Part shown: positions 56,245 to 64,000 of the stretch, piece by piece | Position numbering within the stretch: position 1 is the stretch's first letter | How the letters are laid out: the number at the start of each line of letters is the position of its first letter | Assembly (NCBI RefSeq): GCF_022759505.1 | Contig: NZ_CP094289.1 | Coordinates: forward strand, 3,286,001 to 3,350,000 | From: Georgenia sp. TF02-10 | Lineage (GTDB): Bacteria; Actinomycetota; Actinomycetes; Actinomycetales; Actinomycetaceae | Reading direction: 5' to 3' | DNA length: 64,000 nucleotides | Made by a program: the position numbers and the translations under genes | The notes under the pieces: model-generated | The model's database searches: none | What the model saw: only the letters and a program-made list of their open reading frames with translations | What the model was told of the DNA's origin: nothing

Positions 56245-57167
56245 CCCTTCACCGCCCCGCTGACCAGGCCGGAGGTCATCCGGTTCTGGACGAGGAGGAA
56301 GAAGACGATGACCGGGACGGCGACCAGGGAGGAGGCGGCCATCACCTGGCCCCAGTCGATCTCCCGGGTCACGCTGGCCTGGACGAAGCTGCGCAGCCAC
56401 AGCGGCAGGGTCCGGTTCTCCTCGCGCTGGAGGATCACCAGGGCGATGGTGAACTCGTTCCAGCACTGCAGGAACGCGTACACGCCGGACGCGACCAGGC
56501 CCGGCGCCAGCAGCGGGAAGGTGATCCGGAAGAAGGCGCGGGGGCGGGAGAGCCCGTCGACCATGGCGGCCTCCTCCAGGTCCGCCGGGATGGCGGAGAC
56601 GAAGCCGCGCAGCATCCACACGGTGAACGGCACGACGGCGGCCACGTACAGGATGCTGGTCCCCCACACGCTCTCCAGCCCGCCGATCCCCTGCATCAGC
56701 TTGTACTGGGCGATGAACAGCCCCTCGGCGGGGAGCATCTGGATGATCAGCACCGCCAGGACGAAGCTGGTACGGCCGCGGAAGCGGTACCGGGAGATGG
56801 CCAGCGCGGCGAGGAAGGCGAAGAGCAGGCAGACGACCACCGAGAGCAGGGTGATGGTCAGGCTCATGGTCAGCGCCTGGACGAAGTTCCCGCGGCCGAG
56901 CACCGCCTGGTAGTTCTCCAGGCTGCCGCCGGTGGGGAAGAAGGTGGGCGTGAAGCTCTGCAGCCGGGAGTTGGGCAGCAGGGAGGAGCTCCACATCCAG
57001 TACACCGGGAAGACCCAGGCCAGGGCCACCACGAGGGCCAGGACGCTGAGCGCGGCGGTGCGGCCCCGGCCGCGGCGCCGGCGGGTGGGCGCGGCGCCGC
57101 GGGCGGTGGCCGGCGGGCGGGCCGGGGCGCCGCCGGTGGCCGGCGGCGTCGTCGTCGGGGCGCTCAT
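56241..57167 (-). CDS. Carbohydrate ABC transporter permease (MalG type)
   Basis: The 308-residue protein has six membrane segments and the EAA loop ADLEEAAMVDGLSRPRAFFR typical of MalG-type permeases. The first 30 residues are Pro/Ala/Arg-rich and cytoplasmic. It overlaps both neighbours by four bases (ATGA). It is the second permease of the amino-sugar importer. Confidence 0.93.
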
Positions 57168-58141
57168 TCCTGGTCCTCCTTCAGCAGGGCCCGGACGTAG
57201 TAGGCGCTCATCACCAGGGTGAGCGCGAGGATGAAGACGGACAGCGCCGCCGCGGTGCCGAAGTTCGACGTGCCGGTGCCGAGCTTGTAGATCGCGGTGC
57301 CGAGCAGGTCGAAGGCGCTGGTCGCGGAGCCGGCGTCCTGCAGCATCCGGACCTGGGTGAAGACCCGCAGGTCCCAGACGAGCTGGAGGAGCAGGACGAT
57401 CATGATCACCGGCCGGATCATCGGCAGGATGATGTACCGCAGCCGCTGGCGGGGGCTGGCGCCGTCGATCGCGCTGGCCTCCAGCACCTCGGTGGAGACC
57501 TGGGTCAGGCCCGCATACACCGACAGGGCCACGAACGGCACGGACATCCAGACGACGATGACCGAGGCCACCGCGAAGAAGGTGAGCGGCTGGCTGAGCC
57601 AGTCGAAGCGGTGGAACTGCTCCAGCCCGGCGGTCTCGAGCAGCCAGTTGACCACCCCGCGGCGGCGGTCGAAGAGCCAGATCCACACGGTCATCGCGGC
57701 GATGACCGGCATCGCCCAGGCGAGCAGCAGGGCGACCTGGAGGGTCACCCGGGCCCAGTTCCACACCGCCCGCATCAGCAGGGCGAGGCCGAGCCCGAGC
57801 GCCACCGTGACCAGCGCCGTGACGATGCAGAAGACGACCGAGCGGACGATGACGCCCCACAGGTCGGCGTCGGCGACGATCGCGGCGTAGTTGGCCAGGC
57901 CGACGAACGGGGCGGGCTGGCCGAACTGCTGGGCGACGCCGTAGGTCCGCAGGGACGTCAGCAGCTGCCACAGCACCGGGTACCCGGTGCCGAGCAGGAG
58001 GATGCCGATCGCCGGGGCGAGGAGCAGGTACGGCAGGAGGGCGCGGCGGCGGCGCGGCCGCACCGGGGTGACGGGCCCGGCCGGCGGGGCGGCGGCGCCG
58101 GGGGCGGCTGCCCGGGGGGCGGGGGCGGGAGCGGTGGCCAT
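57164..58141 (-). CDS. Carbohydrate ABC transporter permease (MalF type)
   Basis: The 325-residue protein has six membrane segments and the EAA loop TEVLEASAIDGASPRQRLRY. The conserved start LLPYLLLAPAIGILLLGTGY is that of MalF-type permeases. The N-terminus is Ala/Pro-rich. No ATPase gene is in the operon, so a shared MsiK-type ATPase is likely used; this is known in actinobacteria and is inferred here. Confidence 0.93.
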   Translation of the reverse strand: MATAPAPAPRAAAPGAAAPPAGPVTPVRPRRRRALLPYLLLAPAIGILLLGTGYPVLWQLLTSLRTYGVAQQFGQPAPFVGLANYAAIVADADLWGVIVRSVVFCIVTALVTVALGLGLALLMRAVWNWARVTLQVALLLAWAMPVIAAMTVWIWLFDRRRGVVNWLLETAGLEQFHRFDWLSQPLTFFAVASVIVVWMSVPFVALSVYAGLTQVSTEVLEASAIDGASPRQRLRYIILPMIRPVIMIVLLLQLVWDLRVFTQVRMLQDAGSATSAFDLLGTAIYKLGTGTSNFGTAAALSVFILALTLVMSAYYVRALLKEDQE

Positions 58142-58350
58142 GGGCTCTCCTGGGTCTGGGGTGGTGCGGGGCCGGCCGGCGGGGCGGGGGTCCAGCCGGG
58201 GCGGGGGTCCATCCGGACGCCGGCCCGGCCGGTGCGGTGCGGAAGCGGTGGGGCGGGGCGGCGGGGCCACCGGCCGACGGCGGGTGCGGGGCCGCCGTCG
58301 GCGGGTGCGGGGCCGGCGGCCGACGACGGCCCCGCACCACGTGGGCGGCC

Positions 58351-59667
58351 TCAGCCGTTGAGCAGCTCGCCGATCTTCTCGTCGTACTCCTCGGCCAGGG
58401 CGGCGATGTCCCCGCCCCCGGCGACCTTGCCGAAGAACTCCTCCAGCAGGCCGGACCCCTCGACGGCGGCCCAGCCGGGAGCCGGCGGGGTGAGCCGGGA
58501 GTCGACGGCGGCCTCGGCGGCGGCCGGGTTCACCGTCGGGTTGAGCTCCTCGAACGCCTCGAGGTACTGGGTGTTGGCCGGGCCCAGGCCGTTCTCGGCG
58601 AGCATGGTCTGGTAGTCGCCGGAGAAGATGATCTCGAGCAGCTCGCGGGCGAGGTCCTGCTTCTCGCTGGCCGCGGAGATCGCGATGTTCGACCCGCCGG
58701 CGAAGACCGGCGCCACGCTGCCCTCCTCGGCGCCGGGCAGGGCGAAGACGCCGAAGGTGGCGTCGTCCCAGACCATCGTCTCCGGGTCCGCGGCGTCCGG
58801 CTTGCCGATGGACCAGTAGGCCCAGCCGGGGGCGATGATCGTGGCCGCCTCCGGCACGCCGGCCTCGTTGTCGTTGATGTTGACCCACGGGGTGGAGTCG
58901 GCCTCGGTGACCGGGGCGTTGGAGGCGTTGGTGAACAGGTCCTGGAACTGGGCCAGGCCCTCCTGGGTGGCGGGGTCGGACAGGCTGGACTCCCAGGTGT
59001 CCCCGTCCTTGGTGGCCAGGTCCCCGCCCGCGGCGAAGATCCAGGAGACGGCGTTGCGCCAGTCCTCCCCGCCCAGGTAGAAGCCCGAGCGGTCCTCGGT
59101 GCGCAGCGCCTTGACGGTCTCGTTGAACTCGGCCAGCGTCGTCGGGACCTCGTGGCCGGCCTCGGCCCAGACGTCCTTGCGGTACCAGACCAGGCGGGAG
59201 CCGAAGTAGTACGGCAGCGCGTACTGCTTGCCGTCCACCTCCCCGGCGGTGACGAAGGAGGGCAGCAGGTCCTCCCCGCCGAGGTCCTCGTACATGTCCG
59301 ACAGGTCGGTGAAGGCACCGACGCTGGTGAAGGTCGAGGCCCAGGTGTTGCCGATCTCGGTCACGTCCGGGGTGGTGGCGGCGTCGGGCAGCGCGGTGGT
59401 GAGCTTGGTGACGGCGTTCGCCCAGTCCTGCTCCTCGATCACGAGCTCGGCGCCGGTGTTCTCCTCGAACGTCTCCTGCAGGTAGGTGCGCAGCTCGTCG
59501 GGCGTGTCGCTGCCCATGAGCCACAGGGTGAGCGAGTCACCCTCGCCGCCGCCGGTGCCGGCGGCGTCCGCGTCGGCGCTCCCACCGCCGGAGCCGCCGG
59601 AGCAGGCGGCAAGCCCCGCCGTGCCGACGGCCAGGGCGGCGAGGGCCCCGGTGATCTGCTTCTTCAT
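58351..59667 (-). CDS. Extracellular sugar-binding lipoprotein of ABC importer
   Basis: The 438-residue protein has a lipoprotein signal (MKKQITGALAALAVGTAGLA, then the lipobox Cys) and a Gly/Ser/Asp linker. The mature part starts LTLWLMGSDTPDELRTYLQE, with typical family-1 solute-binding features such as NTWASTFTSVGAFTDLSDM and YALPYYFGSRLVWYRKDVW. The ligand is probably an amino-sugar oligosaccharide, from the NagZ and ROK kinase genes downstream. A 209-base GC-rich gap follows before the first permease, with short repeats near 58258-58325. Confidence 0.92.
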   Translation of the reverse strand: MKKQITGALAALAVGTAGLAACSGGSGGGSADADAAGTGGGEGDSLTLWLMGSDTPDELRTYLQETFEENTGAELVIEEQDWANAVTKLTTALPDAATTPDVTEIGNTWASTFTSVGAFTDLSDMYEDLGGEDLLPSFVTAGEVDGKQYALPYYFGSRLVWYRKDVWAEAGHEVPTTLAEFNETVKALRTEDRSGFYLGGEDWRNAVSWIFAAGGDLATKDGDTWESSLSDPATQEGLAQFQDLFTNASNAPVTEADSTPWVNINDNEAGVPEAATIIAPGWAYWSIGKPDAADPETMVWDDATFGVFALPGAEEGSVAPVFAGGSNIAISAASEKQDLARELLEIIFSGDYQTMLAENGLGPANTQYLEAFEELNPTVNPAAAEAAVDSRLTPPAPGWAAVEGSGLLEEFFGKVAGGGDIAALAEEYDEKIGELLNG

Positions 59668-59808
59668 GGTGGTCTCCTTCGTTGGAGGTGGGTGCCGGTG
59701 TGGCGGTTGTCGGTGTGGTGGTTTCGGTGTGGCGGTCGTCGGGTCTTGGCGGTCGGTCGTGGCCCTCGGGTTGCGGCGGTTGCGATGGGACTGGCCGGTG
59801 GGCCGGGG

Positions 59809-60969
59809 TCAGGCGACGCCCAGCTCGGCGGCCAGCACGATCGCGGCGGCGCCGCGGGGGACGATGTCCTCGCCGAGCTGGGTGAGCCGGACGGAGAGCT
59901 CGTCGTCGAACGCGGCGATGATGCGTTCGCGCAGGGTGGCGTCGGCGGCGGCGCGCAGCTCGCCGTCGAGCAGGTCCGGCGGGCCGGACAGGACGACCTC
60001 GGGCAGGGCGAGCGCGCCGACGACGGGGGCCAGCGCGATCCCGAGCCGGCGCCCGGCCTGGCGCAGCACGGCGGTGCGGCCGGCGTCTCCGTCGGGCTCG
60101 GCGGCGGCCAGGGCGCGGAGCAGGCTGGGCACGGAGAGCCAGGCCTCCAGGCAGCCGTCCTTGCCGCACGCGCAGCGCGGCCCGCCGTCGGTGCCGACGA
60201 CGACGTGGCCGATCTCCCCGGCCGCGCTGTGCGCGCCGAGGCGGGGCACGCCGTCGATGACCAGGCCGGCGCCGACGCCGAACCCGACCTTGACGAGCAG
60301 GACGTCCCCGGCGGCCCCGCCGAGGGCGTGCTCGGCCATGACCGCGGCGTTGGCGTCGTTGGCCACCAGGACGGGTCCGGGGAACCGGGCGGCGAGCCGC
60401 TCGCCGAGCGGCAGGTCGGTCCAGCGCAGGTTGGGCGCGGACCGCACGGTGCCGGCGGCGTCGACGATGCCGGGGGTGCCCACGCCGATGCCGAGCAGCG
60501 GGGCCCGGACGGCGTCGAGCGCCTCGGTGAGGAGCCGGTCGAGGACGGCGACGGCGGCCTCCCCGGTCGCCCCCTCGGTGGGGACCTCGTGACGGCTGCG
60601 AATCCGCCCGTGGAGGTCGACGACGGCGGCGCGGAAGGCGCCGAACGGGGACAGGTCCACGCCCAGGACGTGGTAGGCGTCCGGGTTGATCTGCAGCAGG
60701 GTGGCGGGCTTGCCGGGGCGGACGTCGGTGCGGACGCCGATCTCGAGGAGGAGGTCCTCAGCGAGGAGCTCGGCGACGAGGTCGGAGACGGTGACCCGGG
60801 TCAGCCCGGTGCTCCGGGCGAGGTCCGCGCGGCTGAGCGGGTCGACGACGGTGTGCAGGGTCTGCAGCACCAGGGCCCGGTTGTGGCTGCGGGCCTGGCC
60901 GGGGAGCATCTTGGCGGTCGGGCGCAGCGGGCGCCGCGTCGCGCTCCGGACCTGTCCGTTGGTCTCCAC
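59809..60969 (-). CDS. ROK-family transcriptional repressor (NagC/XylR type)
   Basis: The 386-residue protein has an N-terminal winged helix (SRADLARSTGLTRVTVSDLV) fused to a ROK sugar-sensing domain with DANAAVMAEHALGG, GFGVGAGLVIDG and the zinc motif CACGKDGCLEAW. It is first in the leftward amino-sugar operon and likely represses it until the sugar binds. GTG 60969 is about seven bases after a predicted -10, so translation may be leaderless. Confidence 0.9.
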   Translation of the reverse strand: METNGQVRSATRRPLRPTAKMLPGQARSHNRALVLQTLHTVVDPLSRADLARSTGLTRVTVSDLVAELLAEDLLLEIGVRTDVRPGKPATLLQINPDAYHVLGVDLSPFGAFRAAVVDLHGRIRSRHEVPTEGATGEAAVAVLDRLLTEALDAVRAPLLGIGVGTPGIVDAAGTVRSAPNLRWTDLPLGERLAARFPGPVLVANDANAAVMAEHALGGAAGDVLLVKVGFGVGAGLVIDGVPRLGAHSAAGEIGHVVVGTDGGPRCACGKDGCLEAWLSVPSLLRALAAAEPDGDAGRTAVLRQAGRRLGIALAPVVGALALPEVVLSGPPDLLDGELRAAADATLRERIIAAFDDELSVRLTQLGEDIVPRGAAAIVLAAELGVA

Positions 60970-60975
60970 GTTTGT

Positions 60976-61005
60976 TAGTAGACCTTACTTTCATACTCCT
61001 GACAA
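60976..61005 (-). promoter_or_regulatory. Promoter of the ROK-regulator operon
   Basis: On the minus strand TTGTCA (61005-61000) and CTACTA (60982-60977) are spaced by 17 bases. The overlapping sequence TTAGTAGACCTTACTTT on the plus strand has AGTA/TACT symmetry that could be an operator. The predicted transcription start falls at or next to the GTG start codon. Confidence 0.5.
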
Positions 61006-61120
61006 GGGTCCTCGTGCGTCGTGACGAGATCGTGACCTTGCCGGGCGTGCGGGCCCCGGTCTGCCGGAGTTGTGCAGGTGCCGGGCGTTGAGCAGCGTGA
61101 CCCTCGACGGCTGCGGCGCA

Positions 61121-61660
61121 TCAGCGCTGCGCGCGGACCACCCGGTGGCGGCTGCACACGAAATCCCGGTTGCGGGCGACGTCGAGCAGTTCGAGCTCGA
61201 GCCGGCGCGGCAGCAGCGGCGCGCCGCCACCGAGCGCGACCGGGGCGTACTGCACCCAGACCTCGTCCAGCAGGCCCGCGTCGGCGAACTGGCCGGCCAG
61301 GTCTCCCCCGCCGACCACCCACAGGTCCCGCCCGCCGGCCGCGGCGATCATCTGGGCGTGCACCACCTCGACCGGCTCCTGGGTGAACCGGACGTCCCCG
61401 TCGACCCGGGGCAGGTCGTGGTGGGTGAACACCCAGGCGGGTTGCTGGTAGAGCCAGGCGGCGCCGTCGTCCTGCGGATTGTCGAGGATCCACTCGTAGG
61501 TGGTCCTGCCCATCGCGAGCGCCCCGGTCTCGGCGAGGAGGGCGTCCACGGACATCGGCCCGGCCGGGTCGACGTCCCGGGTCAGCAGCCAGGACAGGGA
61601 GTTGTCGGGGTCGGCGATGAAGCCGTCGATGCTGCTCGCCGTGTAGTAGCGGGTGACCAT
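61121..61660 (-). CDS. Dihydrofolate reductase family (RibD C-terminal-like) protein
   Basis: The 179-residue protein begins VTRYYTASSIDGFIADPDNS and has LAMGRTTYEWIL, DLWVVGGGDLAGQFADAGLL and VWVQYAPVALGGGAPL. This is the RibD_C/DHFR-like family common in actinobacteria; most members are of unknown substrate and are not the housekeeping DHFR. ATG 61660 starts the fold; the longer in-frame extension is Arg-rich shadow. Confidence 0.88.
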   Translation of the reverse strand: MVTRYYTASSIDGFIADPDNSLSWLLTRDVDPAGPMSVDALLAETGALAMGRTTYEWILDNPQDDGAAWLYQQPAWVFTHHDLPRVDGDVRFTQEPVEVVHAQMIAAAGGRDLWVVGGGDLAGQFADAGLLDEVWVQYAPVALGGGAPLLPRRLELELLDVARNRDFVCSRHRVVRAQR

Positions 61661-61770
61661 GGGCCCCAGTGTGGCAGCGCCCTGCGGCGCGCGGTGGCAG
61701 CGCCGCCGGCGCTCGCGACCGCCGCAGACCGAGCCCGCGACTGTCACCGGCCGTCTGCGGCCCCGCTCCG

Positions 61771-61879
61771 GAACGACCACAAAGTCCGGCCGGGCGGCGC
61801 TGGCGCCAGCCCGGATCCGCGGAATGCCGCGGCCGGCGTCAGGCCGGTACCGCTGGTCGGGAGGACTTTGTGGTCGTTC
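61771..61879. repeat. 17-bp perfect inverted repeat with structured 75-base interior
   Basis: GAACGACCACAAAGTCC (61771-61787) is the exact reverse complement of GGACTTTGTGGTCGTTC (61863-61879). The interior contains GCTGGCGCCAGC, a 12-bp palindrome, and further GC-rich stems. It lies between divergent-outward gene ends with no coding potential that I trust. It looks like a REP/MITE-like element or a structured RNA. Confidence 0.7.
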
Positions 61880-61918
61880 GCGAACGCCTACGAGCGCAGG
61901 TCAGCATGCTGGAGGAGG

Positions 61919-62119
61919 TCAGGACAGCGACCACTGCCCTACTTCGCGGTACTCCGAGTCTCGCACCGTCTCGACGACGCCAGCGTCGAGGTCGTAGTGC
62001 TTCAGGTTGCCGGCCCAGTACCGCAGGATGCGGGCCAGCTCGTCAACCGTCTCTCCCGACAGCTTCGGGAGGTCGACGTCCAGAACAAATCGAACCGCCT
62101 TCTCTCCTCCATCTCCCAT
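61919..62119 (-). CDS. Small conserved-looking hypothetical protein
   Basis: The 66-residue protein reads VRFVLDVDLPKLSGETVDEL, ARILRYWAGNLKHYDLDAGV and ETVRDSEYREVGQWSL. The composition is that of a real folded protein with alternating strand and helix. I do not recognise a family. It stands alone next to the inverted-repeat element. Confidence 0.6.
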   Translation of the reverse strand: MGDGGEKAVRFVLDVDLPKLSGETVDELARILRYWAGNLKHYDLDAGVVETVRDSEYREVGQWSLS

Positions 62120-62445
62120 GGGTCGACCGTACGGCGTGGGTCAAGCGTGCCGTTGGTGCCGCAGGCGTTGTCGCTGGTGCGGCACCTGGTGACAGCCCAA
62201 AGGGACCTCTGGATGGCGCTTCGCCGGACCGAGGTAGTGCCGGACCCCAATTTGAGCCGGTCGACGGAGCCGTGATGCGACCAGCCGGTCTGGCGGTCAG
62301 TGCCGGAGGCTCCAACAGGTGCGAGACCTCGAGGCCGGGGTCCTACCTCCTGCCGCAGGCACCACCTGCGGCTACCTCCGCCCAACCCCGTGAGCCCCAC
62401 GAGCTCCGGCGCCGCATGCCGCGCGAGGATGCCGTTCGGCTCAGT

Positions 62446-63663
62446 TCAGCCGAGCCGGGTGGCCAGGTTCTCGTCGAGGGTGGCGAGGAACTCCTCGGTG
62501 GTCTGCCACTCCTGGTCCTTGCCGACGAGCAGGGCCAGGTCCTTGGTCATCTTCCCCGACTCCACGGACTTGATGACCACGTCCTCCAGGGTCTCGGCGA
62601 AGCCGGTGACCTCGGGGGTCCCGTCGAGCTTGCCGCGGTGCTTCAGTCCGCCGGTCCAGGCGAAGATCGAGGCGATCGGGTTGGTGGAGGTGGGCTTGCC
62701 GGCCTGGTGCTGGCGGTAGTGCCGGGTGACGGTGCCGTGGGCGGCCTCGGCCTCGACCGTCTTGCCGTCCGGGGTCATCAGCACCGAGGTCATCAGGCCC
62801 AGGGAGCCGAAGCCCTGGGCGACGGTGTCGGACTGGACGTCGCCGTCGTAGTTCTTGCAGGCCCACACGTACCCGCCCTCCCACTTCAGGGCGGAGGCGA
62901 CCATGTCGTCGATGAGGCGATGCTCGTAGGTCAGCCCGGCGGCGTCGAACTGCGCCTTGTACTCGTTCTCGAACACCTCGGCGAAGATGTCCTTGAAGGC
63001 GCCGTCGTAGGCCTTGAGGATCGTGTTCTTGGTGGACAGGTACACCGGGTAGCCGCGCTGCAGCCCGTAGGAGAAGGAGGCGCGCGCAAAGTCGGCGATG
63101 GACTTGTTGTAGTTGTACATCCCCATGGCCACCCCGCCGTCGTCGCCGTAGTTGGCGACGACGTGCTGGATCGGCTCCGAGCCGTCCTCGGGAGTGAAGG
63201 TGATGGTCAGCTGGCCGGGGCCGGGGACCCGGAAGTTGGTGGACTTGTACTGGTCGCCGTGGGCGTGGCGGCCGATGACGATCGGCTTGGTCCAGCCCGG
63301 CACCAGGCGGGGCACGTTGGAGATGATGATCGGCTCGCGGAAGACGACGCCGCCGAGGATGTTGCGGATGGTCCCGTTCGGCGAGACCCACATCCGCTTC
63401 AGCCCGAACTCCTCCACGCGGGCCTCGTCCGGGGTGATGGTGGCGCACTTGACGCCGACGTTGTGCTCCTTGATGGCGTTCGCCGCGTCAATGGTTACCT
63501 GGTCGTCGGTGGCGTCGCGGTTCTGGATGGACAGGTCGTAGTAGCGCAGGTCCACGTCCAGGTACGGGTGGATGAGGCGGTCCTTGATGAACTGCCAGAT
63601 GATCCGGGTCATCTCGTCGCCGTCGAGCTCGACGACGGGTCCCGCCACCTTGATCTTCGCCAT
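62446..63663 (-). CDS. icd: Isocitrate dehydrogenase (NADP+)
   Basis: The 405-residue dimeric-type NADP-IDH starts [20 protein letters not shown] and has [33 protein letters not shown], the metal-binding region [20 protein letters not shown] and [17 protein letters not shown]. It makes 2-oxoglutarate and NADPH. ATG 63663 is chosen for the conserved N-terminus; CAGGAG lies 11 bases upstream. Confidence 0.96.
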   Translation of the reverse strand: MAKIKVAGPVVELDGDEMTRIIWQFIKDRLIHPYLDVDLRYYDLSIQNRDATDDQVTIDAANAIKEHNVGVKCATITPDEARVEEFGLKRMWVSPNGTIRNILGGVVFREPIIISNVPRLVPGWTKPIVIGRHAHGDQYKSTNFRVPGPGQLTITFTPEDGSEPIQHVVANYGDDGGVAMGMYNYNKSIADFARASFSYGLQRGYPVYLSTKNTILKAYDGAFKDIFAEVFENEYKAQFDAAGLTYEHRLIDDMVASALKWEGGYVWACKNYDGDVQSDTVAQGFGSLGLMTSVLMTPDGKTVEAEAAHGTVTRHYRQHQAGKPTSTNPIASIFAWTGGLKHRGKLDGTPEVTGFAETLEDVVIKSVESGKMTKDLALLVGKDQEWQTTEEFLATLDENLATRLG

Positions 63664-63755
63664 GTCCGGGTTCACTCCTGACCGCCCGTCACGGGCGCAC
63701 ATCGACTGCTACGCCGGGGCCCGGCGCCACGGACAGGTTACTCGAGGTCGAGATA

Positions 63756-64000
63756 TCAGGACGCGGGGGCGGGGACCGGGCGGCGGACCTCGACCCGGTC
63801 GATGCGCCGGCCGTCCATCGCGGTCACGGTCAGCACCGTGCCGTCCCAGGCCACCGCGTCGCCCTCGTGCGGCAGCCGGCCGAGCTCGGTGATGATGAAG
63901 CCGGCGAGGGTGTCGTAGGGCCCGTCGGGGAGCTCGCGGCCGAGCACCTTCGCCACCTCGGCCCGGCCGAGCAGGCCGGCGACGCTCTCGACCTGGCCGT
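63756..64000 (-). CDS. C-terminal end of a CorC/HlyC (CNNM-type) transporter-associated protein, 5' end outside window
   Basis: Only the last 80 or so residues are visible. They read GQVESVAGLLGRAEVAKVLG-like sequence into PDGPYDTLAGFIITELGRLP, HEGDAVAWDGTVLTVTAMDG and RRIDRVEVRR. This is the transporter-associated (CorC_HlyC) domain found at the end of CNNM/hemolysin-C-like membrane proteins. A GTG at 63956 is an internal codon, since the frame stays open to the window edge. Confidence 0.88.
   Translation of the reverse strand, partial: GQVESVAGLLGRAEVAKVLGRELPDGPYDTLAGFIITELGRLPHEGDAVAWDGTVLTVTAMDGRRIDRVEVRRPVPAPAS

Noticed and set aside
58142-58350. GC-rich gap between the sugar-binding protein and the first permease as a gene
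   Set aside because: It holds only short repeats of GGCGGGTGCGGGGCC type. Frames through it lack start sites with ribosome-binding sequences and any domain.

Overview
The window is very GC-rich throughout, with GC-dominated third codon positions, GTG and even TTG starts, many ATGA and GTGA gene overlaps, and no tRNA, rRNA, transposase or CRISPR array that I could see. Gene content (a mycofactocin locus, a Brevibacterium-type homoprotocatechuate dioxygenase, NADP isocitrate dehydrogenase, ROK regulators, DUF4190 and HdeD proteins) points to a high-GC actinobacterium, probably Micrococcales. The genus is inference.

Layout. 1-3.4 kb: end of a DeoR regulator followed by galT-galK (Leloir pathway). 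3.5-6.5 kb: adaptor, ATPase and permease of a MacAB-like ABC system. 6.6-7.4 kb: exodeoxyribonuclease III. 7.5-19.6 kb: a complete-looking mycofactocin (peptide-derived redox cofactor) locus. mftE and mftR run leftward. mftA-mftB-mftC, three mycofactocin-coupled short-chain dehydrogenases, a MoxR ATPase with a VWA protein, mftD, a fourth dehydrogenase and mftF run rightward. No mftG is in view. The MoxR-VWA pair inside the locus is the most intriguing part of the window. 19.7-22.1 kb: glyA-folD behind a ZTP (pfl) riboswitch. 22.2-28.4 kb: a ribose operon (rbsR-A-C-B-K-D) with promoter and operator-like palindrome.

28.6-33.1 kb: a patchwork of lower-GC genes (YeiH-type exporter, divergent LysR regulator, a remnant of a PEP-utilising enzyme, a MazG-like pyrophosphohydrolase) lying between two copies of a NUDIX gene in direct orientation, the left copy lacking its N-terminus. 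33.3-48.4 kb: an aromatic catabolic island. Leftward are a MobA-like flavin hydroxylase, an aldehyde dehydrogenase, a ThDP-dependent enzyme and two transporters. Rightward are a FAH-RraA fusion, a GntR regulator, then hpaE, hpaD, hpaH and hpaI. Together they read as a hydroxyphenylacetate to homoprotocatechuate meta-cleavage pathway ending in pyruvate and succinate, but with an unusual entry hydroxylase and an unusual fused decarboxylase/isomerase.

48.6-52.5 kb: a vapBC toxin-antitoxin pair, a GNAT acetyltransferase, purU, and two small membrane proteins. 52.6-53.6 kb: malate dehydrogenase. 53.7-61 kb: a leftward amino-sugar operon (ROK regulator, solute-binding lipoprotein, two permeases, NagZ-like GH3, ROK kinase). 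61.1-64 kb: a dihydrofolate-reductase-like protein, a 17-bp inverted-repeat element, a small unknown protein, icd, and the C-terminal end of a CorC/HlyC-type protein.

Stretches over 300 bases without a gene: 21904-22356 holds the ZTP riboswitch and the rbs promoter/operator. 62120-62445 holds nothing that I recognise. Limits: all homology statements rest on recognition of motifs and family architecture, without database searches, and start codons are chosen from ribosome-binding sites and overlaps.
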